The notes: a model not told the origin generated them from the letters alone. 64,000 bases of DNA from Picosynechococcus sp. PCC 7002 (GCF_963860125.1 NZ_CAWLFA010000006.1:1-64000); one strand, 5' to 3'. Positions 44,520-53,960 are shown, numbered from the stretch's first letter. Numbers and translations are program-made.

Positions 44520-44551
44520 TTACTCTTTCAGGCATTTTCCTGATCAGTCGC
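44520..44551 (-). promoter_or_regulatory. Leader-like element downstream of the Cmr operon
   Basis: 32 bp matching the element at 61447-61478, at the start of the CRISPR leader, in 27 positions (shared core GATCAGTCGC and CATTTTC on the + strand). It starts 5 nt after the stop of the Cmr6-Cmr1 gene, just as the array copy abuts the cas2 stop. Confidence 0.65.
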
Positions 44552-44556
44552 ATTCT

Positions 44557-46503
44557 CTAGCCCCTCCCTCCTAGTGGAAACACCTGGATCGCTCCAGCAT
44601 CTCGGAGTGCTTGAAGATAATCCTGTCGCGGTGCAGCTGTCGCCCCAAAAATGGTGACAACCTGATAATCATCTCCCACATCCGCAATCCAGACTGGTGA
44701 AGGCTTTACCCCACCGCGACCGCCAACCTGGCCGCACAGATTACCGTCATAGTCCAAACCATTACGACCCTGGACCTTAAAACGTTGGTGATGCAGTTGC
44801 GCCAGAGCAAAAGGTTTCCCAAAATCTTCTTCACCCCTCGCCACCACAATGCAACAATTCACATCAGCCGCCTCCTGCCAAGTAGAAACGTTCACCATGC
44901 CGCAAGTTTGGAGTCGTTCAGGCATAACTTGCCCCTGGGTCACCTCTCCTAAAGCCGTGTAAAAATCTCTGAGTCGCCGCTTAAACAAACTGGCATATTC
45001 CTTCGGTGAAAGATTTTCGGGATCGTGCCAAGGATCTGACTCCAGATAAAACGTTGAACCCCGCCACCAAGGAGCCCGCTGGCTAGCACTATTTTTTCTG
45101 GAATAACAAGGCCGCCTTGCTCCCTGACCTAAGCCACCCAAATTAAACATCAGCCAAGCCAAATTTTTCACCAGTTTTTCTGCAGACCCACGATTTTGGG
45201 GCGCTTCCGGCGACCAAGAAAAAGTCACCATACCCTCCATTTCACCGCAGGGATCATTTCTACCCTGATGGGAGGATCGTGCTTCTCTTTGGGTCACTTT
45301 GCCCTCGATGATATTCACCCGCAAATAACCATGGGATTGAGTTGGAGAAATAGCCCCAAAGATTTTCCCTTCCCAATCTTGAGCCAGCTTCGGAGCCATA
45401 ACCCCAAGAGCAAACACCCGGAACCAATAACGCAACATCGACTTAAAAGCAGTTGGTCTAACTTCCGCTTGATTGCTGCCCCGCGCTTGCCACTCATTAC
45501 GCCGATCATTCCATTGCCACTGACCTGGTTTTTGATAACCATGGATAAGCTGACCTTCTAAGGCAAACTTCACCCTCAGAAATTCCTGGTCTGACTTCGC
45601 TAAAGCTTTGGTGACCAGTTGCCCATAGCCCGTGTTTACCTGGGAACCAGCTCCATTCGCCAGACCCGCAATCAGCCAATTCTTGACCTGTTGAAGCAGT
45701 TGCTGATTGGTTTCCCCAGAGATGAGCCTGAGACCAATCAGAAAAGTTGTTTCCTTCAGGGAGAGAAAAGGGTTCGGGTTGGGAGAATAGTTGAGGTCAT
45801 TTCCTGCCCAACTCCAGATATTATTGGCCATGTCTATCTCAACCTGGCACCGATCGGCAACGGGGTAGGCATCCAAAAAAACGATTTTTCCGGCTTTATC
45901 CGCCCCTTCCGCATCCAGAGCTCCAAAATGCCGGACGATGAGGGAATCTTTTTCAGCGTCTGCCCAGTGACAGTTTTTGTTGGCCATTACCTCACGGATC
46001 GCTTGGGTTCTCGCCACTCCCCGCAATGTGGAAGAGGGAATATAGGGGATTCCTTGGGCATCAAAAGCTGGCAAAAGAATACTCTCTGGGCCACGGTGTC
46101 CCCCGACTCGAATTCGCCAAGGACAGACCACCTCAAAGACATTGGCATTACCCGCAATCAGTTTTATCCGTTGATTCCGGCTTCTCAAGTAAGGATCATA
46201 ATTAGTCTTCTCCGTCGCTAACTGGAGAATTTGAGTTTTTGTGGCATCTTTGTATTTATGATCCGCAGGACGCATCCAGCGCAAATATTCTACAAAAGAG
46301 GCGGATCGATCTGGAGTGGGTTCGTTGTCTGGATCTAGCCAGGGAGATGGAGGACGATTATTGTTCCCGCCACTGCCGCCGTGACCACCTCGATTACGTG
46401 GCGGAGGATTATTGCGATCGCTACAACCTTGGTTATTTCTTTGGGGACGAGGACGATTTTGGTTAGGACGGGGACGAGGTGGCTGCGGTCTGTTGTATAC
46501 CAT
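44557..46503 (-). CDS. cmr6/cmr1: Cmr6-Cmr1 fusion RAMP protein
   Basis: 648 residues from the ATG at 46503. After a Pro/Arg/Gly-rich N-terminal tail (about 60 residues), the first RAMP unit looks like Cmr6: GIPYIPSSTLRGVARTQAIR and GAGSQVNTGYGQL. The second looks like Cmr1: VRPTAFKSMLRYWFRVFALG, GKIFGAISPTQSHGYLRV and GGLGQGARRPCYSRKN. These two subunits form the 3' end of the Cmr complex and are usually separate. The basic tail could bind RNA. The gene starts 19 nt after the cmr5 stop. Confidence 0.8.
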   Translation of the reverse strand: MVYNRPQPPRPRPNQNRPRPQRNNQGCSDRNNPPPRNRGGHGGSGGNNNRPPSPWLDPDNEPTPDRSASFVEYLRWMRPADHKYKDATKTQILQLATEKTNYDPYLRSRNQRIKLIAGNANVFEVVCPWRIRVGGHRGPESILLPAFDAQGIPYIPSSTLRGVARTQAIREVMANKNCHWADAEKDSLIVRHFGALDAEGADKAGKIVFLDAYPVADRCQVEIDMANNIWSWAGNDLNYSPNPNPFLSLKETTFLIGLRLISGETNQQLLQQVKNWLIAGLANGAGSQVNTGYGQLVTKALAKSDQEFLRVKFALEGQLIHGYQKPGQWQWNDRRNEWQARGSNQAEVRPTAFKSMLRYWFRVFALGVMAPKLAQDWEGKIFGAISPTQSHGYLRVNIIEGKVTQREARSSHQGRNDPCGEMEGMVTFSWSPEAPQNRGSAEKLVKNLAWLMFNLGGLGQGARRPCYSRKNSASQRAPWWRGSTFYLESDPWHDPENLSPKEYASLFKRRLRDFYTALGEVTQGQVMPERLQTCGMVNVSTWQEAADVNCCIVVARGEEDFGKPFALAQLHHQRFKVQGRNGLDYDGNLCGQVGGRGGVKPSPVWIADVGDDYQVVTIFGATAAPRQDYLQALRDAGAIQVFPLGGRG

Positions 46504-46522
46504 AGTGAAATTTCTCAGTGAA

Positions 46523-46918
46523 TTACTGTGCGCCTTTGATGTCTGCATAGACGGCATTTGCCCAAAAACCGAACTCATTGGCCAGTTCGATTCCTAGACC
46601 TGTTAAGCCTAAATATTCATCTGCAGAAAGGGCCACTAAGGTTTGTAAACCGCGATCGCCTGCGAGATTTTTTACTCCAGACAAACCCTCTAGCCGTTGG
46701 AAAAAAGCTTGCACCACTTGTTTTTTCCCCTCCTGACTGAGGGCTTTTTCCTCTGCCTTAAGGCGCATCATGCCCCAAGTAGAAAGATAGGTGTAAAGTT
46801 CCATCGCCTGATTTTTTTGCTCCTTGAGATGGGCGTCACTCTGATTTGGGCGATCGCGTAAAGATTGGAGCGCTTCAAAAGCTTCCTTATTTAGGGTGCG
46901 TGGGTCAAAAGTTCGCAT
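46523..46918 (-). CDS. cmr5: Cmr5 small subunit
   Basis: 131 residues, all-helical, at the usual place between Cmr4 and the RAMP genes. NQAMELYTYLSTWGMMRLKA and a C-terminal GLGIELANEFGFWANAVY match the small-subunit pattern. It forms the inner filament of the complex. Confidence 0.8.
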   Translation of the reverse strand: MRTFDPRTLNKEAFEALQSLRDRPNQSDAHLKEQKNQAMELYTYLSTWGMMRLKAEEKALSQEGKKQVVQAFFQRLEGLSGVKNLAGDRGLQTLVALSADEYLGLTGLGIELANEFGFWANAVYADIKGAQ

Positions 46919-46967
46919 TATTATTTCCTGCTAAATTTTTGTATTTTGTCAAAATGATGATGTGAAA

Positions 46968-47765
46968 TTACTGAAAACTCTGAACAAAGCCCCGTCCGAG
47001 ACTTTCCTGACCACCGATCTGCAACAGCTCGTGATCTGTGTCTGTGAGTAGATCCCGAAACTCTTGGCTGGCCTGATCAGCGTCGTTGCTATGGGTCTGG
47101 GCCGTGATGCCCCAGGGAAAATACATGAGGCTATCGGGGGGAATCGCTTCTTCATAACGAAAACCACCATCGACTGTTTTGTGTTCATCGAGTTTGATTT
47201 TGACCTGTCGCCAGAGTCCCATTTGAATGACCGTGGCGCAGTGTTGATCTGGAAGTACGAGAACCCGGGTAATTTCCTGCTGATGGCTTTGGGGGACAAA
47301 GTTTTGCCAAGCCCCAAAATCAGTTAAATCTTGCGGATTGAAGATAGCATCCTTCAGATAGATTTTTTCACCGGCCTTGAGGAAATTGCAAGAATACTCT
47401 TGCACAGCCCCTGTATGTCCACTGAACCGAGCATAGCGGTTGAGGAGCAACGGACAGCTAACCCAAATCACCCCATGGCTGAGGGAAGGAATCGGTATCC
47501 AGAGTAAAGACCCATCCCCAATCCAGATTTGACCTTGGGTTAAGTTGTCAGACCCATCGGATGTTTGCCCATCATTTAACTCATTACCAAAAAGCTGATC
47601 GCGTTGTGTTGGAGGTGAACTGGCTCGTAATCGTCCACGAATCGTACTAGAGGGAATATAGGGAAAGTTAGTATGGGATTCACGGGCAATACCGAGGAGA
47701 TTCCCTTCTTGGGTTGTGCCGCCAGTGTGGAGGGGAGCGAGGAGATAAAGATATTGAATATTCAT
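46968..47765 (-). CDS. cmr4: Cmr4 (Cas7-group backbone subunit)
   Basis: 265 residues: YLYLLAPLHTGGTTQEG, FPYIPSSTIRGRLRAS, a C-terminal glycine-rich loop GGQESLGRGFVQS. In Pyrococcus furiosus Cmr4 the target-RNA-cleaving aspartate D26 lies in a G-V-V-D-x-P-x-x-R-E segment. The aligned segment here is GNLLGIARESHTNFP, with leucine at that position. Backbone cleavage may therefore be lost or carried by another residue. Confidence 0.85.
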   Translation of the reverse strand: MNIQYLYLLAPLHTGGTTQEGNLLGIARESHTNFPYIPSSTIRGRLRASSPPTQRDQLFGNELNDGQTSDGSDNLTQGQIWIGDGSLLWIPIPSLSHGVIWVSCPLLLNRYARFSGHTGAVQEYSCNFLKAGEKIYLKDAIFNPQDLTDFGAWQNFVPQSHQQEITRVLVLPDQHCATVIQMGLWRQVKIKLDEHKTVDGGFRYEEAIPPDSLMYFPWGITAQTHSNDADQASQEFRDLLTDTDHELLQIGGQESLGRGFVQSFQ

Positions 47766-47827
47766 CAGTGTCGGTTGGGAAAGTTTACGGTCAATCTATT
47801 GGTGGCTCGATAAGGAGCAGGGAGTGC

Positions 47828-48934
47828 TTAAGCTTGCATCGTTGGAACATTTACCCAAAGAAGGTGGGAATAGCCGAGGGCTTGATTGTTTTGGGTACGC
47901 TTGTGATCGGGTTCTTCAGGTTCTTCTAGGTAATAGAGAGTGCCGGGGGGAGAGGCAAAAACTTGGGGGGCGGGAATACTACTTTTTTTGCCATTTTTCT
48001 CTAGTTGAATGCGGGGACTAATCGGGATGGCTTTTTCGGTGGCAAGGCTCACAAACTGTCCATCTTCGTTATGGCTGAGTTTCCATTCCCAGGGGTAAGG
48101 ACGACAAACAGATTGTTTACCTTGGGGTCGCTCAAAAATACCGGGAGTGATCAAATAGGCGATCGCCTTTCCCTTTTTCTGTAAATTCTGCTCAGAAGTA
48201 TTGTGTATGGTTTGCCATTGTTGATCGAGTTTAGGGGAATGTTGGAGAATGACTCGATGTCCTTCTCCACCGAGGCGCACAGTTAAAGGTTGAGATAGAG
48301 TTTGCAAATGATTATGGGTTGTATCATCGAGGGCGATCGCCAAACTCCAGCCCTTTTTCAAGCGAATGCCATTTTCCACGAAATAACCATCCGCATCCTT
48401 GACCTGACGCGTGCCAGATTCAATAGAATTATGGGGGCGACTCTCCACTTCCCAGGGTTGTTTTTCCCCCTCGATAGTTTCATCTCGTAACCAAGCATCA
48501 TCGGTAATGTTTCCCGTTTTTAAATAAGTTTCGATGACAGTAGCAGGCAGCCAAGAACGATATTGTTTTTCTGTTTCCTTCTGTTCGTTTTCTGATGGAG
48601 GCGGCTCCAGAGTAGACAGGGGAGCGGGTTGGGATTTATCCCAGAGCATTTGAGTGTTTAGGGAACTCCGTTCCGAATGCCAACTGAGAGGATAGAGGGG
48701 TTTACTACCCACAAAACCGAGGGGTCGGGGGAAATACAGCGTTTCTTTGTAACTGAATAAACTCCCGATCAGACTTAATTTTTGACCTTGGGGTAAGAGG
48801 CTACGGATTGCCCCGGCAAGGGTATGGCCATTGGGTGGGAAGATGCTACCAGCCCAGGCCCGTTCACCAGGAGTAAAGGGTTTAGCATCGCGGAGGAGCA
48901 GAATATCGAGGAGAGTGAGGGTGTACCAATACAT
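47828..48934 (-). CDS. cmr3: Cmr3 (Cas5-group subunit)
   Basis: 368 residues: YWYTLTLLDILLLRDAKPFT, IFPPNGHTLAGAIRSLLP, TLYFPRPLGFVG, and FASPPGTLYYLEE. This subunit caps the 5' tag of the crRNA. It begins 12 nt after the Cas10 stop. Confidence 0.88.
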   Translation of the reverse strand: MYWYTLTLLDILLLRDAKPFTPGERAWAGSIFPPNGHTLAGAIRSLLPQGQKLSLIGSLFSYKETLYFPRPLGFVGSKPLYPLSWHSERSSLNTQMLWDKSQPAPLSTLEPPPSENEQKETEKQYRSWLPATVIETYLKTGNITDDAWLRDETIEGEKQPWEVESRPHNSIESGTRQVKDADGYFVENGIRLKKGWSLAIALDDTTHNHLQTLSQPLTVRLGGEGHRVILQHSPKLDQQWQTIHNTSEQNLQKKGKAIAYLITPGIFERPQGKQSVCRPYPWEWKLSHNEDGQFVSLATEKAIPISPRIQLEKNGKKSSIPAPQVFASPPGTLYYLEEPEEPDHKRTQNNQALGYSHLLWVNVPTMQA

Positions 48935-48946
48935 AATGATTACCGA

Positions 48947-51898
48947 TTAAACTTTGCGAGTACGAAGATTAAAGGCTGCGGCTTTGAGCCAGTTTTTGGA
49001 TTCTTTATCCCAGTCATCTGCGTTGGTCGTATTCCACAGTTCTTGCAAAAAGTGAGCTAAATATTTTTGCAAGCCGATTTTTTGTTCTTCGTTAAGGTTG
49101 CTACGCCGCTCCACAAAAGCACTGACCCATGGGGCGATCGCCACTGAAGTCGGAATAGGATGCTGTTCTAAAAGGGTTGCCGCCGTTTCAAAGGTTGAAG
49201 CTTCCAGACCTGTGATTTCTAAGAGTTGTTGCCACGCTCGGAAAGTATCGAATTTACAGGTTGCTTTGAGGATATTGCCATTGCCATAGATCACCCGCAA
49301 CTGCACCGCATCTTTCTTTTTCTTTCTCTCCTTACCTTCTAGGGCGAAATCTTCATATTCATGATCTTTAGCTCCTTCTTCTGCTTCCCAGAGATTTTCG
49401 AGGGCGATCGCCAAGGGAACAGAATGATGGGCAATGACTAAACCAAAACTAATAGTTGCATTCTTGCCCATGGTAAAAAGAGGGCGATCAAACCGATCGG
49501 CTTGCCAGTAATGACCTTGATTATTAAATTCACCACAATCGTCTTTATCTCCTCGAAAAGCTTGGCGGATATCCCAAAGCCACTGATCCCATTCCCATAG
49601 ATTTGTATAAGCCAGGACATCATCACCGCCGCTGTAAATCAAGCGTCCGGCATAGCGTTCTTCAGTGAGGTAGGGGGCAAGTTTATTAGAAAAGTCGAGG
49701 AGGGCACGGCTTAGGGCATTGTGGGTGGCGGGGCCCATCCGTTTTGCTTCGTCGCTAAATTTGTCAAAGCTTTTTTTTAAATCATTAGGAACATTGAGAG
49801 CTTTGGGGAAATATTCTTTGTAGGCTTCCATCTTTGTTCCCTTCAACCAATCGCTCATCCCATCGCCATCTCCAGCGGCGATCGCATACCAACTGGCGGG
49901 ATTATTTTGGGGATAGAATTTCTGAATTTCGTTCTGTAGATCCTGACGATAAACTTTTTGAGCTTCCTTATCGAGGTTTTCTAACTCCTCCACAAGCCAG
50001 CCTGCATTTAATAGTCTTGGATGGGGCAAATTCTCAAATAACGGATCATGAGTCTCATCAATCCATGGAATGCCCCACTCTTGCCGGACAAAATTCGCGA
50101 TTTCATGGTGGTCTGCCGTAATTTTTGTCCTAATCGCACGACAAGCATCTTGATATTGATTTAAAGCTTCTCCATTTTTCTCACTTTGGGTTTTGAGGTA
50201 ACCCGCAACGCCGACGGTTAAATCAGGATAATAAGCCTTTAATTCGGTCGGATCTCGATCCAATAGTTTGGGTAAAACTTTTTCTAAACCGCGCTTAACA
50301 GTTTCAGTGGCGTTGAGTTGCTCGATCCCATCAAACAAGCCTGCATCCCGTTGCCAATAATGTTGCGCCTCTCCCTCAGTGAGCCAATCACGATGTTGGC
50401 CATTGCCTTGGGGATGGACGACAGGCCCTAAACCAGAGATCGTAGAGCGGGTGCCAAAAGCGGTCGGCAGTTTCCAGTTACGGGCATTTTTAACGGTATT
50501 GAGGGCGAGACGAGTCTGCCCACAAATATCTGCCCACCATGAGCCTGCGTTTAAGCTGCCTGCATAATTACGGTTGCGTTGTTCGGTAAATTTTGCTGTC
50601 GCTTTCTCAAAAAAGTCCCGTTCAGTATCTGTGAAAAGCTTGCCATTAAAGGCTTTATTTTGTTGTTCGATCCATTTTTCGAGATCAGCCTTTTTGTCTG
50701 AAGTCTGGGTAGGAATCCCAACACTCTTAAAGCTGCTATTTTTATCACCGATCGCCACCGCACTCCAATAGGTTTGCCATTGGGCATCGAGCCAGCCTTT
50801 CCAACTGGGATCTGTATCGCTCAGGTTTGTTTGCCAATGGCGATCGCCTTGTAATTCTGCGAGGACTTCCTTCGCAATTTCGCGCCATGCATCAAGTAAG
50901 AAATTCTTTGCTGATTGCATTGCTGCAGCTACTTGGGCTTCCGGTAACACCAACATGATGACGTTGGGAAATCCGGCAGTGAGCAGTTGACGGTCATCTG
51001 GTGGCTGGATCCAGTCCTCAAATTCTGAATGTTTTTGCAATAGCCAATGATCAATTAGCGGTTGTCCATAAAGACTGGGATAGAGAAAACAATCTGCGCC
51101 GTATTTGTGGGCCAATCGCCAGCAGACTTTCGCAGAAAGATAATGCAAAATCCATGACCCCGCCCAAAAGTCCTTCATTTTACGACTGGCTTTAATGAGT
51201 TCCTGGACGGGACTAAAGGTAAACACCGCCAGATAAGGGTGAGATTTCGGGGTATTTTGACCACCTTTTGGGATATCGTCTAACTCGGTATCGTATCCCG
51301 CTAAGGCTCCGGCTAAGGCAGCAGTCATACTGGCATGACTCCAGATCGAACCGTCAGGTAAGCGAGTTTCGGCGGGCATTAGAAAACTTGCTGCGCCAAA
51401 TTCATCAGCGACAGCTTGGGGTAAACAGCGCCATAGCCACCAGAAACAAGCCTGGGCAGCTTCAGGATCGTCACGAATTTCGGCGGGCATTTGATCAATG
51501 AGATCGGCTTCAGTCTGTTCTAGGTAAGTTTTTCTGCTGCTCTGCCCAAGGATTTCAGCGTGGTTTTGGAGTCGGAGGGGCAATTTCTCCCCAGATAGGA
51601 GGTGCGATAACTCTAGACCTTCTGCACCGTAGTCTACGGCTGTGCCGATGTAGTGGATAATGCCGCGATCGCTGGCTGAAGAAATGAGATCACATAAGCC
51701 GACATGATCTAACCATGTGCCACTAAGCTCAGATGCTTGTTTTTCCTCGCTCGATTTCGGAGAAGCCCAGCCTTCCATACAAGCAAGCTTTTTCCATAAC
51801 CCTTCTTCGCCACGCCCCGGATTCCCATAGAGTGCTTTGAGGGCGGGATCATGGAGTAGACCCCAAATTTTTGCTTGCCAATATGCTTTACCTGCCAC
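48947..51898 (-). CDS. cas10: Cas10/Cmr2 with GGDD cyclase motif
   Basis: 983 residues, GTG start with AGGAG about 9 nt upstream. N-terminal HD-type region: KIWGLLHDPALKALYG (HD at 16-17) and DHVGLCDLISSASDRG. A polymerase/cyclase palm motif RLIYSGGDDVLAYTNLWEW (GGDD near residue 756) is intact, so cyclic oligoadenylate synthesis upon target binding is expected. Zinc-finger cysteines are not obvious to me. It opens the cmr operon; the upstream 296 bp is AT-rich and probably holds the promoter. Confidence 0.92.
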   Translation of the reverse strand: MAGKAYWQAKIWGLLHDPALKALYGNPGRGEEGLWKKLACMEGWASPKSSEEKQASELSGTWLDHVGLCDLISSASDRGIIHYIGTAVDYGAEGLELSHLLSGEKLPLRLQNHAEILGQSSRKTYLEQTEADLIDQMPAEIRDDPEAAQACFWWLWRCLPQAVADEFGAASFLMPAETRLPDGSIWSHASMTAALAGALAGYDTELDDIPKGGQNTPKSHPYLAVFTFSPVQELIKASRKMKDFWAGSWILHYLSAKVCWRLAHKYGADCFLYPSLYGQPLIDHWLLQKHSEFEDWIQPPDDRQLLTAGFPNVIMLVLPEAQVAAAMQSAKNFLLDAWREIAKEVLAELQGDRHWQTNLSDTDPSWKGWLDAQWQTYWSAVAIGDKNSSFKSVGIPTQTSDKKADLEKWIEQQNKAFNGKLFTDTERDFFEKATAKFTEQRNRNYAGSLNAGSWWADICGQTRLALNTVKNARNWKLPTAFGTRSTISGLGPVVHPQGNGQHRDWLTEGEAQHYWQRDAGLFDGIEQLNATETVKRGLEKVLPKLLDRDPTELKAYYPDLTVGVAGYLKTQSEKNGEALNQYQDACRAIRTKITADHHEIANFVRQEWGIPWIDETHDPLFENLPHPRLLNAGWLVEELENLDKEAQKVYRQDLQNEIQKFYPQNNPASWYAIAAGDGDGMSDWLKGTKMEAYKEYFPKALNVPNDLKKSFDKFSDEAKRMGPATHNALSRALLDFSNKLAPYLTEERYAGRLIYSGGDDVLAYTNLWEWDQWLWDIRQAFRGDKDDCGEFNNQGHYWQADRFDRPLFTMGKNATISFGLVIAHHSVPLAIALENLWEAEEGAKDHEYEDFALEGKERKKKKDAVQLRVIYGNGNILKATCKFDTFRAWQQLLEITGLEASTFETAATLLEQHPIPTSVAIAPWVSAFVERRSNLNEEQKIGLQKYLAHFLQELWNTTNADDWDKESKNWLKAAAFNLRTRKV

Positions 51899-52194
51899 TC
51901 GTTTAAATCTCCTCGTATAGGTCTAGGGGGCGTTGTGTTGCGATTTTCGGAAAAAAATTTTGGGAAGTTTTAAAAAGACAATATTATTGTTTTAGCTAAT
52001 TGTTATTTTAAAAACAAGTCATTTATTCATTATTAATTCTTAATATTGCGGGCATTACAGAGGTTAAAGTGTTTATTTTCAATATATTCAAGCCCGTAAT
52101 GAAGCTTTATTAAAAATATTGGCTTTTGGGTTACATAATTTGACCAAGCTTTACCAAAGGCTAGACGCGATACTGCTAAAAATCTCCTATGTAG
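51899..52194. promoter_or_regulatory. AT-rich region upstream of Cas10
   Basis: 296 bp without a gene, markedly AT-rich (for example TTTAAAAAGACAATATTATT). It probably carries the Cmr operon promoter, but I cannot place clear -35/-10 boxes. Confidence 0.4.
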
Positions 52195-52533
52195 TTAACC
52201 AAACAGCTCCCAGGCGTCGGCTAAATTATCTTGATGGGCAGCCCATACTTCATCGGGTGTAGCCAGGCGATCGCCCCGGGCGGCATTGAGATCCGGATCT
52301 TCTAAAAAAACATTATTTAATTGATCAGCCAATTCTAGATAATCACTCTGGGGATAAATGTGGGAGATGTCCTTTTGGCGCATAAAAATTTCAACCGCAT
52401 CAGGCCCTTGGGTTTTAACCGCATCGGGGATCAGATAATCATAGGCTAGCTCAGAATCGAGGCCATGGGCCGTGAATCTTTGGTCAAGGTAAGCTTGTTC
52501 CTCCGGGGGGAGATCATCATAGTGCCAGGTCAT
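52195..52533 (-). CDS. Hypothetical acidic protein
   Basis: 112 residues from the ATG at 52533, which has GGAG about 14 nt upstream, and which overlaps the previous gene by 4 nt. Acidic: LPPEEQAYLDQRFTAHGLDS and LEDPDLNAARGD. No family recognised. It is the last gene before Cas10 and could be translationally coupled to its neighbour. Confidence 0.6.
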   Translation of the reverse strand: MTWHYDDLPPEEQAYLDQRFTAHGLDSELAYDYLIPDAVKTQGPDAVEIFMRQKDISHIYPQSDYLELADQLNNVFLEDPDLNAARGDRLATPDEVWAAHQDNLADAWELFG

Positions 52534-52754
52534 TTTTTTAATACTCTCCAAGTTCTGAGGGCTAACCAGAGACCCGCTTCCCCGGCGAGGAAAATCCAGA
52601 CGCTCTGGAAATACATGCCGGTGGCGATCGCCACCGTTGTCCCACCGAAGGCAATGAGGCGACGACGACGGGCATCACTCTGGAATATTTGCCAACGGTT
52701 ATCCTCGATGGTGTTGAGGGTCGGTTTACTGGCTAAAGGATTGTTATGTTCCAT
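52530..52754 (-). CDS. Small membrane protein
   Basis: 74 residues from the ATG at 52754. One or two membrane segments (LIAFGGTTVAIATGMYF and VWIFLAGEAGLWLALRTW). It overlaps the next gene by 4 nt and is 2 nt from the previous one. Confidence 0.6.
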   Translation of the reverse strand: MEHNNPLASKPTLNTIEDNRWQIFQSDARRRRLIAFGGTTVAIATGMYFQSVWIFLAGEAGLWLALRTWRVLKK

Positions 52755-52756
52755 TT

Positions 52757-53479
52757 TTAGTACAAACAATGGTGAGGAACTCGGTAGGGAATCGCGATCA
52801 AACTGTCTTGGCGTTGACTACGCCAAAGTTCTACTGGCAAGCTCATGCCAATATCAGTGGGAATCATCCCCAAAGTTTGTTTTTCGTGAACCCAGTCGGT
52901 ATCAAAGCCACTCCCAGCCATTGAAAAAAGAGGCTGATCAAAGTTACGCATAATCCCAAGGTGGGCCACATAGCCATCGGGAAACTGCACCCCAAAACTC
53001 GCGCAGGGTCGGCCAGTATTAGGATGGGGCAAAATTAGTAATAGTCGCCGCAGGGCATCACCCCGATGTCGCCGCCGATGATAAATATAAGATTCAGGGG
53101 TATTCACCCATTCCAGATTTAGTTCCCGCAGTTTTGCTTCATCGCCCAAATTCAATTCGTTACTCACAAGGTTGCCCATACTGGCACCAATGGCAGACCC
53201 AACCATGTCGCCAATCTGTAAGCCATCCCCAAGTCCTAAACAGAGTCCCACAAGGGCACCCCCCCAACGCCAGAGGGATTGTTCCTGGGCTTTCTTCTCC
53301 TGGTAATTGTTGATAATGCGTTGAATTACGAACTCTTCATTGAGGGTTGAAAAATTTAGCTGATGGGTCAGCAGGCCCTGGGCCCGTGAAAAGACAGGGA
53401 GAGTGTCATAGAGGGTCGTTTCTGATAACACGCGGGCAACGGGTTCAATTTCGTACATAGTCGGTTGATACTCTCTCAC
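52757..53479 (-). CDS. Hypothetical protein with glycine-zipper segment
   Basis: 240 residues. A Gly-rich hydrophobic region in the middle (GGALVGLCLGLGDGLQIGDM then VGSAIGASMGNLVSNEL) suggests membrane association; the C-terminus is soluble-looking. No family recognised. Confidence 0.6.
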   Translation of the reverse strand: MREYQPTMYEIEPVARVLSETTLYDTLPVFSRAQGLLTHQLNFSTLNEEFVIQRIINNYQEKKAQEQSLWRWGGALVGLCLGLGDGLQIGDMVGSAIGASMGNLVSNELNLGDEAKLRELNLEWVNTPESYIYHRRRHRGDALRRLLLILPHPNTGRPCASFGVQFPDGYVAHLGIMRNFDQPLFSMAGSGFDTDWVHEKQTLGMIPTDIGMSLPVELWRSQRQDSLIAIPYRVPHHCLY

Positions 53480-53530
53480 CCCAAAAGGGACAACAATTTA
53501 CAATTTGGGTATCCAAGCCGCCCAGGGGAG

Positions 53531-53960
53531 TCAGGCTGTCTCAGCAGTTTCCTTGCCAATCATGCTGTAGTCGTAGCCATAGATGTCGGTGTACCAGATG
53601 GGGCCACAGGCCATCCCCCCATAGGTAATCTCTAACAGCAATAACTGATTGTCATAACCGGCTTGGTTGAGGTACTGCGGAAATTCTTTAAAGGGTTGGT
53701 CTGGCACCCCCAGGGAAGCAGTTCGTTCTTGGAAAGTGGGAGATTGGTAAACATATTCACCCACGGAACCGACGTAAATCAGGGCCAAATGGTCACAGGG
53801 CGTCATGTTGTGGCTATCTGATGTGATCGTAAAGGTGGCTTGGCCACAGCATGGGACAGTGAACATTGGGGGGATCGATGCCAAAGGGTTGTTCCACGGC
53901 GGCATAACCGGGGAGATAGATGGGTTTTTTCTAGGTTTCAACCATGGGGACTGTTCTCTG
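53531..53960 (-). pseudogene. Probably frameshifted hypothetical gene
   Basis: The C-terminal part (CCGQATFTITSDSHNMTPCD and LALIYVGSVGEYVYQSP) reads as a normal protein. Upstream of a CCC run (53853-53855 on the + strand) the sensible reading moves to another frame, KKPIYLPGYAAVEQPFGIDP. Dropping one C joins them as NVHCPCCGQATF, a plausible metal-binding knuckle. A stop codon lies just before that second segment. This is a decayed gene or a base error. Confidence 0.5.

Noticed and set aside
46504..46578. Longer start for the Cmr6-Cmr1 fusion
   Set aside because: It would run deep into cmr5; the ATG at 46503 lies just after the cmr5 stop.
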